A stretch of 64,000 nucleotides of DNA, taken from NCBI GenBank assembly GCA_030340625.1, contig JAOPHQ010004849.1, forward strand, positions 62,001 through 126,000, given 5' to 3'. Below, piece after piece: positions 54,285 through 64,000 of the stretch. Source of the stretch: Merluccius polli (taxonomy: Eukaryota; Chordata; Actinopteri; Gadiformes; Merlucciidae). The position numbers and the translations under genes are program-made. Each line of letters begins with the position of its first letter. The first letter of the stretch is position 1. Below the pieces are notes generated by a model. That model was not told the origin of the DNA, ran no database searches, and saw nothing but the letters and a program-made list of their open reading frames with translations.

Positions 54285-57217
54285 AAGCAATTTGATACAC
54301 TCAAGGGCACCGAGTGTGCTGGATTTGGTGTTCTGTAATCTCCTGGCCACTGACTTGCACGGCTTGAAAAGTGCTTCACAACACGAGGTCAAATATATTT
54401 TAGCTTTAATTGCAGGCCTCCGACCTTGGCTCTGGTGTTTCCCCTCACACCTTTGTCATCCTTAAGCTGCTCTCCAGTTCCAATGATTTCTCCGTGGGCA
54501 CTACATACATTTGTATACACCATCTTGTTGCACATATAGCCGGTATGGTAACTACCTCATCGCAGCCGAAAACCGTCCTGACATATTACTAGTGCCGTCA
54601 AAACAGTATCCCTGGAGACGTTCAATTGGGATGCTTAGCCTGAGAAATACAGATCTCACATCTTTGATGCACTTGAACAGGGTCACTCCCCTGCTGTCGA
54701 GAGCATTGTAAATCTACGGAAATCAGAGTGAATCTCCATGTTCTCATCTACATATTGTAGCATCAATGAAAATGGTTCCATTGTACTGTGAGTCCATCGT
54801 ATGGACTAATTACGCCACAGGATTTCATCTCACGTTCCAGCATAAGTTCATACAACACACAGCCACGGCTGTTGTCAACCCCGAAAAGCCACCCCCTTCT
54901 TTCCCAGGATACGCACTGACCTGAACATCAGTTCCAGACCATGCCTTGCTGTATCCTGAGCTTGGCAGGCAGTAAAGATAAAAGGGCATTAATTGGGGTG
55001 TTTTTTAGAGCAGTGATTTTTTTGAATGGCATCACTGTGAAGCTTAGACATCTCATGCTCGTTGAATTTTTCTGTGGCCTTCCACCGGTTTGTGAAGCCT
55101 CCCTTAACAAAACTGCTTTCATCACGTCCTGCCTGTTCATCAACCTAGAGAGGGTGTGGGCAGTTTGTGATTGGTTTCTTCAAATAACGGTAACCCAAAA
55201 GGAGGTAACGTGCACATAACGCTGCAAATAACTGAAACAGTCCAAAGGTAAATGTTTTATCTCTGAATGACACCAAGCAGGAAGCTTTAGTGACTATAGT
55301 ATCCTTTTCTGGGTTTGATTCATAAACAGTCCTCCTGATATTCACAAGGATATCAAGACTGAGAATATAATTTGCAAAGGTGAGAGTCAGTGTGTCCAGC
55401 ATATGTAACTACCATCAGCGATGGTACCAGGGGTAAAACATTGCTTTACTTCAGTCTTGAAAGGGACTTTTTGTTCTATGACTTATTCTTATTCTTGTGT
55501 TGATTCAACATAATATGGCCCAATATTGCTTTTTTTTATTTGTTAGGAATTAAGTTAGGAGTTGAATGGACTTCAATTTGGGATAATTCATCTCCCCAGG
55601 CTATGAAATATTACTTGTTCTTTCTCAGCTAGGTTCTAGTTAGGGAAATGAAAATAAAAACAGGACAATGGAAAGAGTTGGCTCCTCTCTAAAGCATCGG
55701 CTTTGCCAGCATTGCCAATGTATTTCTATGGAGTTGACCGTTGAAGCCCAACCTAGCGTTGACACTACCCTAGGCGTAGCCATTGGAGGAGAAATGAGGA
55801 AGTGGATTACAGACATGGTAATGCAATGCAGCAGTTCATAGAGCGATTCTATAGGTTCATACAAGAGTGGATACTAGTCATGATGTTCAAGTATTATGTA
55901 TTATGAATCTGGCCAGCTCATCAAAATATCTTGCAGTGGACACACTGCTGCATGCCTGCTGTTTCCAGCTTTAAAGAGCTGGCCATTGCATTCTCTACCC
56001 CTCCTTTCCTCAGAATAATTAATTATGCTCAGGGTTTCTAAAAATAGCTGCAGAACTGCATTCTGCCTTGCTTGAATAAATCCACTGTCAAATCATGTGT
56101 TGTTTGTTATAAATAACAATTCATCTACTTAGGCTTACGGTAAACACAATCAATGTTTATTTTAGTCACGGAAACAGTAGCAAGGCCACGTGGGAATCTA
56201 TATGCGTTAGTGTTGCCCAGGTTTTGAACGCACCTGTCAAAGTCATGAATGGACCCAGTATAGCGGCAAGTGGTGGTAAGACATGCATGCATTTGTTTAA
56301 AAAGACCGTGTCCATTACGTGTGATCCTCCAAGCCAGTGTGTTCCGTCTCTAGGAACAATGTGTACATAATGAGGGTGTGTTGCCTGTGTGCAGGTAATT
56401 AGGGGAAAACCTGGCCAGGGTATGGATGGACTCCCAGTCGTAAATACTCCTGCACTACTGTGTCTCCCCACTTGCAGAATGTCAAGTCCCAGATGAGCTC
56501 CTCTGTACAAGCTGACGGGACTTTCCACACTGGTGCTGTGCCACGACTCTGTCTGCAAATTACACAAAAGTAGAGCAGTGCCCTGGAGTATTAGTCTCTG
56601 TGTGTCAGGTGTGGCTGAAGCTTAGGATACAGATTAAATATTTGGTTTAGAGAGTGATTTGAGGCAGATGCTGCCTCTGCTCCTCTCTGTCTGCAAGATG
56701 AATGGCTGTGTACTGTTAATGCTAATGGGCCGTCTCACACCACAAATAGTTTCATTGCATCCTTAATGAGACCGGCAACCATCATATTTCATGAACATCT
56801 TAAAAAAAACAGAATGCAGTTTGTCTGTGTGAATGTGTTACATTATAACGCCTGTGTGTTTCTGTGTGTGTGTGCGTGTGTTCCCCCCCCCCTTTTTTTG
56901 TAATAGCATTTATATATAGATCTGGTGTAAAATTAGAGTAAACAAATGGTGGTTCAGCAGTTCTATTTCCAATATTGCTAGAAGCTAATGAATTTCATTA
57001 ATCCAACCCCATTTATGCAAAACATTTACACAACATGGAAAAGTTAGCCAACCACCACCTCATAAGAACTTGAAGCAGATAGGAATTGGGTCATCAACAT
57101 TTTTCGCCTGGAGAAGGTTTGATAATAGTAGTCAGAATCGCATAATCGTACCAGTAATATTTACCACCAGATGATGCACCCATAATCCGGTAGTAGTAAC
57201 TCATCTGGTAGTAGTTA

Positions 57218-58642
57218 GGGACTGTACGATATTTAGCGGGGGGGGGGGGGGGGCGGTCGCCAGACGATCGGGTTCAAATTGTTCTGCCTGGCCCTCCCCC
57301 CTGGTAATTTTTTTTTTCCCGGGGCCCTCCCCCCGGCTCAAAAAAATTCTCCTAGGCCCTCCCCGCTACGTGAATCAAATAAAATTGGTCGGAAAATGAC
57401 GTTTACAAGGTTAAAACGGCCACATAAGCACACATACACACACACGGGTACACACGCAGCAAGAGCAGGGGTTTATGCCACGCTGTGCCTTGAACTTGAG
57501 AATGGGGACAAGCCTGCTTTTATCAATGTTACGAGACTCCCCCAATAATTTCACAACTTGGCTGATGACATTGTACCTTATAGGCTATTATAAGACAAAA
57601 CACAAACTACTGTGACTAAGAGCGACTAATGATCACCCTGCGATTCTTGGTCTATGTGGTCAGTGGCGTCAGTTTGGTTTTAGAAGTGGTGGGGACAATA
57701 ACCATAAGCTTGAGTGTGGTTTGAAAAGTGCTGGGGACCCTTATGTAAGCTATTCATCCATTCAACGCTGCATTACAATATGCTCGATCTACATTCGGCG
57801 CGATTGTCAACGGGGGGGGGGGGGGGGGGGGGGGGCGCGATTGTCAACGGGAGCACCGGACCCGCCAGCCGCGGACCCAGCACCGGACCCGCGGACCCGG
57901 CCGCGGACTCAGCCGCAGACCCGAGTCCACACACAGCCCGTGTGCATGCTGTGAGGATGTCATCGTGCGCGCCTATCGCATGATTTAGACTTGACGGTTT
58001 CGGCAGACAACCCGTTCTCATCCCAACTCGTAATATAGGCCTACCGACGATTTGTCACGCCCGGGGGTGGGTGGGGGGGGGGGGGGTGTTCGTGATTGTC
58101 AACGGGAGGGGGGGACCGCGGACTGATGACGGGGTTGCGCGATCGTAACCACTGACGGCGGGGGGGGGGGGGGGAATAAAATGCCGGATCCACCGTTGGA
58201 GGTGCCGGAACATATTCCGGCGTGTTCCGGCCCAAATTAAGCCCTGGATACTGACGCCAAAGGTACCCTCCCGCGTCTGTGTGAAACGATCTGGGGTCTC
58301 ATAAACCCGTTCGCGGTGGTATGAGACGAGCAGAGTCTACAGCGTCCGCTCGCAGAGCAGAGTCTACAGCGTCCGCAGTCTACTGTGAAACAATTCACTC
58401 CAAAAAGGGTTATGGTTATGGTAAAGGAGACGTTCACTTCCTTACAGGCTATCCTATCTTTCATTTAAACATCGAACTCGGCATGAGTCATGACGATTGC
58501 CCCCCCATAAAATAATTTTCCTCGGCCCTCCCCCCAGGCCAAAAATATTCTCCTGGGCCCTCCCCTAAGGCTTAAAAAATTATCCTAGGCCCTCCCCCCC
58601 TGACGACCGGCCCTCCCCCCCCGGTAAATATCGTACAGTCCC
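57218..58642. mobile_element. Harbinger-like element with TTA target duplication and long G tracts
   Basis: The left end GGGACTGTACGATATTTA (57218-57235) is the exact inverse of the right end TAAATATCGTACAGTCCC (58625-58642). Both sides are flanked by TTA (57215-57217 and 58643-58645). The similarity extends into a CGGGGGG tract on each side. Subterminal direct repeats of a GGCCCTCCCC...AAAATTCTCCTA unit occur inside both ends. The interior has several G runs of 12-25 bases linked to GATTGTCAACGGG units. TWA targets suggest PIF/Harbinger. No transposase frame is present. Confidence 0.8.
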
Positions 58643-59259
58643 TTATCCATCATCTGGCAGTTGGTTACCAAATAGGTAATGTTCACAATTATTGGACCAG
58701 TCGTCTAGTCGGCTAGTCGGTTAAATTGTTTTTTCTTTTTTCTGAGAAAAGCTTTTCTGCCGATATCGCAGAAGCCCGCCATACATTTAATTACTCCATG
58801 CTTTTACTAATATAATTAACTAACGTTAAACAACATGTAGTTTCCCAAAACATCTAATAATTTATCTAATTAAGCTATTTATTTTAATCTGGTACACAAC
58901 TCGCCACAGCGCTCTTAACCCCAATTGATAAGTCAGGCGCACTGCCATTTGCGATCAGTTGGCTTTTACTTAATTTAAAGGGGAATTTCACTTTGAAGCA
59001 CTTATGGGGTCATTTTCACACCTACTCAGTAGGCTTGCCGCGCTACTCGGTGTTACCGCTGTTACCGCTGTTACACGGTGTTCAGGCATACACTGATTAC
59101 ATGACTTGCCCACCGCCCACACCGTCGTTTTTTTTTTATAGAAATAAAACCCATTTAGTTATTTTCCGTGTATCAGCGCTGGGGGTGCACCGGTCGTGTA
59201 ATGTTGATTGCGATCAGTTGTCATAATCAACCACCATGTCACCAGGTAGGCTATGACCG

Positions 59260-59480
59260 ACTTCCTTGTTTTTTCACACCACAAACAAGGCAGGAAAACA
59301 CGTCTGGAAATGTGACTTGCGGCAGCTCGTTGAGATCCCCGACCACTCTTTGTGTTTGTAGGGATCGAGCACGTTCATTTCCTTTATTTTGTTGAAGTAG
59401 CGCTCCTTTGCTGCCTTGTTGAGTTTCTCTCGGTACGGCATTTTGCACTTGATCTTGGTCCATTTGTGGGTTTTTTTCTC
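59260..59480 (-). pseudogene. decayed transposon-associated ORF fragment (possible ISL2EU/YqaJ-SWIM type)
   Basis: On the minus strand, 59479 down to about 59340 is open and reads KTHKWTKIKCKMPYREKLNK, then AAKERYFNKIKEMNVLDPY. After a frame change it continues GDLNELPQVTFPDVFSCLV (about 59341-59281). The order PYREKLNK-(A)KERYFNKI-DPY, then LPxVTFPDI-x-xYLV, is one I recall from repeated fish proteins with SWIM and YqaJ domains carried by Harbinger/ISL2EU-type transposons. The frameshift and lack of downstream domains show it is a relic. The identity is tentative. Confidence 0.45.
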
Positions 59481-59749
59481 TGTTGATTTGTGTTGTACAT
59501 TTTGAAAAGCCTGTTGACTTTTGCCGTTTATTTAACATACGCCCATTGCACCCCGTTTTAAAACCCTAAAATCACCACTGGATATGCGCCAAGCCATCAT
59601 TTGTTTTATTGTTGTTTTACTTTAAAAAAAAAAATAATGAACCAACTTTCTAAGCTTTAGTTTTGTTCAAGATCTAGGTCTAATCTAGGTCTAAAGATCG
59701 CAGTAAGCGCTCCACAGATATTGAGCATCATTTTCTGTAAAATGTCTGG

Positions 59750-59823
59750 TGTAATCGGTAACACCGGTGTTGTCACAAGTATATTAACCGGTGTAAATAG
59801 GTCCTCACCGTGGCATCCCTACT
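59750..59823 (-). mobile_element. end of a hAT-type element
   Basis: Read on the minus strand, the segment begins TAGGGATGCCACGGTGAGGA and continues with TTACACCGGTTAATA and AACACCGGTGTTACCGATTA. This resembles the terminal region of a widespread hAT family. The other end was not located; GTTACCGCTGTTAC repeats at 59050-59085 may belong to it. Confidence 0.45.
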
Positions 59824-60949
59824 ACTCAGGCTTTTGTGTGCAACGGCCCAGACAGTTTTTAGGTTGCTTGCTTCAATATTTTAATATTTGGTACCTGTGT
59901 GAGCAACCCCCCCCCCCATCCAACAGAGGCCCATTCAACACCAAACTCCTTGTTGGACTCATTGTAAACATACTTTCTTCTCATGACTGATAATTTTCAC
60001 GCACACACACAATTTTCAGATGCAGTTCATGCGGTGTAGTGCAATGACAAGCCCTGTAACAGGTGCACTCTCTCTTTCTCTCTCTTGTGCTCACACAAGA
60101 AGTAGATCTGCTGATTGAATGACACATAGAGGACCCGAGACGTCCTTGTATTTTTCAACAATATAATTTTAGATTCAAGGGTGTAAATGCATGCTCGGAA
60201 TGACAGATGACTAGATCAGGGGCTATTTAGTTATTTATTCTTTGAGAATACAATAATTATTCCTAAAACATTCAGGGCTGTAACCGTGTATGCCAAGGCC
60301 TAACGACAGACAATTGACCTTGGCTTTTCACTCAATCCGAGTACAAGTCTTTCAAACTCCTGAAATTAACTTCTAAATAACTGTTGCCATGGTACTGAGG
60401 CAGGTTTTACGAAGCTCCTTCACACAGCCTTAAACTGGGATAAAATTATGTCACTTTCTGCCTAGGATACTTAAAGGAGCTATATGTAAGAAATGTACTC
60501 AAAGTAATCATAAAATGACCCTAATATGTCAATAGACATTGAGGAATCATGTTAATTTCAAGTATTTATGTCAGACATAATAGTAGTCCAGCCAGAATAT
60601 TTAATTTCAAACGCAATATTTCTGTGCCGTAAAACTGTTTTGTTTACATTTTGTGTTTTGGTCTGTTGCTCCACCTTCTGCCTAGCGTCCAATCGCGAAG
60701 TCAGTACTGTGTCGCCATCCGGGTTGCCAGATAGGCTGAGCTGCAGCCATTTACTGTATAAGGAAGGCTGCAGCTACAAATGAATTATATTTGGCTTATC
60801 GCCATTATTCAGTTTTTGCTAGAAAAACATGTTTGAAGCGAATCATTGCGTCGTTGCCTCATGGGCGTTTTCACGAAGTCAGTATCGTTTGCTCAATGAC
60901 TATGTAAGGATTTCACACCATTGGCCATTTACTGCACACCGACTGCAGT

Positions 60950-61430
60950 GTGGATGATAATAAAACAGCGGTCAGAGCTGGCGTGTGTGTCCGTTGGGGG
61001 CTGCTCTATTCGGACACATTACTATGAAGCCCCGGTGACGGTGTGGGAGTGTGGAAGATAATAAAACAGCGGCAATAGCCTGCGTGTGTGTCCGACAGGG
61101 CTGCTCTATTCGGACACATTACTATGAAGCCCCGGTGACGGTGTGGGAGTGTGGATGCTAATAAAACAGCGGTAACATGTGTGTGTGTCCGACATGGCTG
61201 CGCTCCTCGGACACATTACTATGAAGCCCCGGTGATGGTGTGGATGAAAATAAAACAGCGGTAATAGCCTGAGTGTGTGTCAGACAGGGCTGCTCTATTC
61301 GGACACATTTCTATGAAGCCCCGGTGATGGTCTGGATGTGTGGATGCTAATAAAACAGCGATAACAGCATGTGTGTGTGTCCGAGAGGGCTGCTCTATTC
61401 GGACACATTACTATGAAGTGACGGTGATGC
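60950..61430 (+). repeat. five-unit ~100-bp minisatellite
   Basis: The units are anchored at TAAAACAGCGG starting 60961, 61062, 61162, 61251 and (as TAAAACAGCGA) 61351, so the periods are 101, 100, 89 and 100 bp. Each unit contains GTGTGTGTCCGA, GGCTGCTCTATTCGGACAC and ACTATGAAGCCCCGGTGA. The last unit diverges at its end. Confidence 0.95.
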
Positions 61431-61460
61431 AGTTGGTCAATATTATCAGGGATCTATGCA

Positions 61461-61536
61461 AGGCAAGTGTATTTGTATAGCACACTTCATACACAGAGGC
61501 AATTCTATGTTCTTTACCTAAATAAAAGCAAAGAAC
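61461..61536 (+). repeat. dispersed repeat (TATTTGTATAGCACACTTCATAC family), copy 2
   Basis: GGCAAGTGTATTTGTATAGC, ACACTTCATACACAGAGGCA and CTTTACCTAAATAAAAGCAA parallel the copy at 52547-52622. It lies inside the TTAA-flanked element. Confidence 0.6.
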
Positions 61537-63245
61537 AGTATGTAAAACACTTGTCATGGTTGCTCCTTCTAGTAGACGCAGTGTTGTGTTGAGTAATCCG
61601 GGAACGGGGAATCTGGCAACCGCTACTCTGGGGGGGGGAGGGGGAGGGAGTACCACGCTGTACAGTATTTACAACGTGGTTGCAATAACAGTTTTGGCCA
61701 GAGAGGACGCAATCCTACATATAGTTCCTTTAAGGATTTTAAATTGTTCATTATGTATTGTGTATTCTGTGTAGTGTGTATTTCTCAAAAGTGAGCCCGG
61801 CTGTGGAATTGTTTTTATAGTAAAAGGCCACAAAACAAAACAATGAATCCTAGAGGGGGGTCTTTAATGGTGTTTCAGTTCCAATAAAGCCCTGTACATA
61901 TGGATATGAATTTAAACAAACGCACTCACTCCCCTATGTGTAGTCTGTCTGCATTGCACCACCACCCCTCACTGTTAGCAATCACTTCCTACATTGAACC
62001 TAGAGGAAGTGTGAATTAGGCGAAGCAAGCCCAGCCAGGGCAGGAGGAGCACGGATCGATTCGGATGTGAATAAACCACCGGAGGGCGGGGGGGCGATTA
62101 TCTCATTAGCATGGCCGGGGCCATAGTCGTGGCCCTGGGAGGGGAGGAGAGGAGCGGGGAGGGAGGATGGGAAGCTAACGCTAGCATAAGAGCCCTTTTC
62201 AAATGGAACACCTTGGACGCTGCGCTAACCCCGCCCAGGGAATGAGACGAGGCAGCTGGGGACAGATCGCCACAGCCTGGTGGATCGTGAGGGGGAGACC
62301 CAAGCATTGCACAACAGGCTTCGTTTCACATGGCCACCGTTAATGTTACGTCTCGGGAATGGAATGTGTCTTTTTCCCTCCCTGACTGTGACTCTGTGAT
62401 TTTATCCCGTTCTCCTTCCTCTTGGGCGCCGAGCCTTCAGGCGGTGCAATGCAAACGACTCTCTACTGGCTGGAAATGAATCATGCTAGCTTTACTAGGG
62501 GGCCTTCATCTATGGCTTTTAATGACTGATGCCATTCTAGTAATTATATTTCTGCAGCCTGGTGAAGTCGGGCTATTTATTGTCTTATGATTGTAAATGC
62601 GAAACGCCAGAGTCTCATTTAGTGTGGCTGGTGAGCCGAGAGAGAGGAAGGCTCACTAGCATAATGTATGAATACTCTGATCGAATTAAAACTGCATTTC
62701 CAGTTTGCATTCAACGTGGGTATACATGATCTATCATAGCCAATGGCTTGGTAGCCACATGTTGTTTTATGTTTATATAGGCTAGCTCCTTTGTGAGGTT
62801 TTGTGAGGAAAAACAAATCTTTCAGCAGACCTTCCGGATGTGTGTGTGTGTGTGCGTGTGCGTGTGTGTGTGTGTGATACAATCAATCACCCACAAAAAC
62901 ACATTACAAGCTGGGACACATTTAACACGTCTCCCAACATGTTCAGATGAAAGGCCTTAACACCTCTGTATGAAACAAAAATAGACAAGATCACACTCGG
63001 CATGACTGGTGGCACACGCCAACTGCTGAAGTTTTCACACGAGTGCCAGAGTTGTTGGTGCATCGCGCGAAGCATCGCATTTGAGTGGTTGTTCGCCTCC
63101 TTGTTTACCACCTCTACTCTGAGCTGGTGGCGGTGTGTTGACACTGAAAGCGTTGATTTGAAAATATCTGGAGAACGTATGTGCCCATCGTGGTGCACGC
63201 ACTATATCCTTATTCACACTTGTCCCACAACCAGTACCACTATAC

Positions 63246-63565
63246 CGTGGGTTCTAAATCTTTTTCAAGCCAGGGACCCCTTAGAATGGATACATATTTA
63301 CAAGGACCCCCTACCATTGTTACTTGACAGAAAATGTACTAACAACATGCGTTGGAAATCTTGTGCTCCCCCTACTGGCTCAATGAACTTTCAAGTCATG
63401 TCCCCCTTGAAAAAAATGACGACGTGAGTAATTATCTCAAAGGTTCGCTTGTTTTACTTTAACTTTTTTTTTTGTGATAAATAGTTTTTATTAATTATTT
63501 TGTGGACCTCTTGGCCATATGCCACGGAAACCTGGGGTCCCCGGACCCCACTTTGAGAACCACTG
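63246..63565. mobile_element. hAT/Charlie-type MITE with perfect 8-bp target duplication
   Basis: This 320-bp element begins CGTGGGTTCTAAATCTTTTT and ends ACTTTGAGAACCACTG, with further inverse-related GGACCCC blocks inside. It is flanked on both sides by the identical 8-mer CACTATAC (63238-63245 and 63566-63573). It is non-coding. Confidence 0.85.
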
Positions 63566-63636
63566 CACTATACTATTATCGTACTTCAAACTGCTTCACC
63601 CAGTTTAAATTAAAAAAATGCTTGACTCATTCAAGT

Positions 63637-63667
<31 letters not shown>

Positions 63668-64000
63668 CAGTTGATTTACATTCATAACTTGGGACCTCTT
63701 TGCAACTTTCATCAGCAATTCAAACACACTCTCCTTTTGTATTTCTCTCTACTGCATCGGGCCTGATGGCTGACGACGTCTGATAGCAGCAACACAAAGT
63801 CTATTGTTGTGGTCAGGGGAGAAGGGGACAGCTTAGCACTCTTCTGCTTTTTCTGTGTTCATCACAACAGATGCCGCTCCAATGTATCCATTCAGTATGA
63901 CCTCACATACTCCTGTCCAATCTGTATTCTCACTCTCAAGGCACAGTCAGCCTTAATGTGGAGCTCAGCCGACCACGACCACCGGGTCTGTGATGGGAAG

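Larger units (their letters stand above)
60471..61733. mobile_element. TTAA-flanked transposon (piggyBac/Kolobok-like) containing a minisatellite
   Basis: TTAA lies at both edges (60471-60474 and 61730-61733). Inside are the inverted ends AGGAGCTATATGTAAG and CTACATATAGTTCCT. The 1,255-bp interior contains a five-unit ~100-bp minisatellite (60950-61430) and, to its right, a CTTTGTATAGCAC-type dispersed repeat (61461-61536). There is no transposase frame, so it is non-autonomous. Confidence 0.8.
35918..64000 (+). other. asic2: asic2 intron 1 (28 kb visible, incomplete)
   Basis: No further exon with recognisable ASIC sequence follows in the remaining 28 kb. ASIC2 is known for an extremely long first intron in other vertebrates, so this is read as intron. 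It contains many DNA transposon remnants, one LINE relic, microsatellites and several repeat-poor stretches (about 39.56-40.0 kb, 55.88-56.16 kb, 62.0-62.8 kb). Other open frames in it lack family features. Confidence 0.75.

Overview
The window is vertebrate nuclear DNA, almost certainly from a teleost fish. It carries many short-exon genes with GT-AG introns, very dense GT/CA, AT, AG and trinucleotide microsatellites, and many short non-autonomous DNA transposons (hAT-, TTAA- and Harbinger-type) of the kind common in fish. I reconstructed the exon models by hand from the sequence: I translated recognisable protein segments, checked splice sites, and checked that exon phases add up. No database search was possible.

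Layout. 1-1407 (+) is the acidic C-terminal end of ubtf, a Pol I transcription factor. 4.1-9.66 kb (+) is complete atxn7l3, the SAGA deubiquitinase adaptor, in 12 coding exons. Its exon 2 contains one base too many for an open reading frame. 12.1-13.9 kb (-) is tmub2, a membrane ubiquitin-like protein, with a CRE-rich promoter and a 47-bp perfect palindrome upstream. 14.55-19.05 kb (-) is asb16 (ankyrin repeats plus SOCS box), whose first intron is mostly a 1.45-kb TAG array. 20.67-27.62 kb (+) is hrob (C17orf53/MCM8IP), the MCM8-MCM9 loader, in 10 coding exons. It lies head to head with asb16. 27.6-33.9 kb is intergenic, repeat-rich, with a CTCF-like motif and a decayed Ty3/gypsy pol relic. 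35.345-35.917 kb (+) is the first coding exon of asic2 (the 2a-type N terminus). From 35.918 to the end appears to be the long first intron of asic2. It is non-coding and full of transposon remnants, with some repeat-poor stretches.

The ubtf-atxn7l3-tmub2-asb16-hrob block matches the gene content of human 17q21.31, as I remember it, which supports the calls. hrob seems inverted relative to human, and asic2 is a different neighbour. The genes do not form one pathway; they are a conserved housekeeping cluster next to a neuronal channel gene.

I saw no clearly new gene system. The most useful observations are the atxn7l3 frameshift, the TAG array, the promoter palindrome, GT microsatellites directly abutting three hrob splice sites, and several transposons whose ends and target-site duplications can be read to the base.
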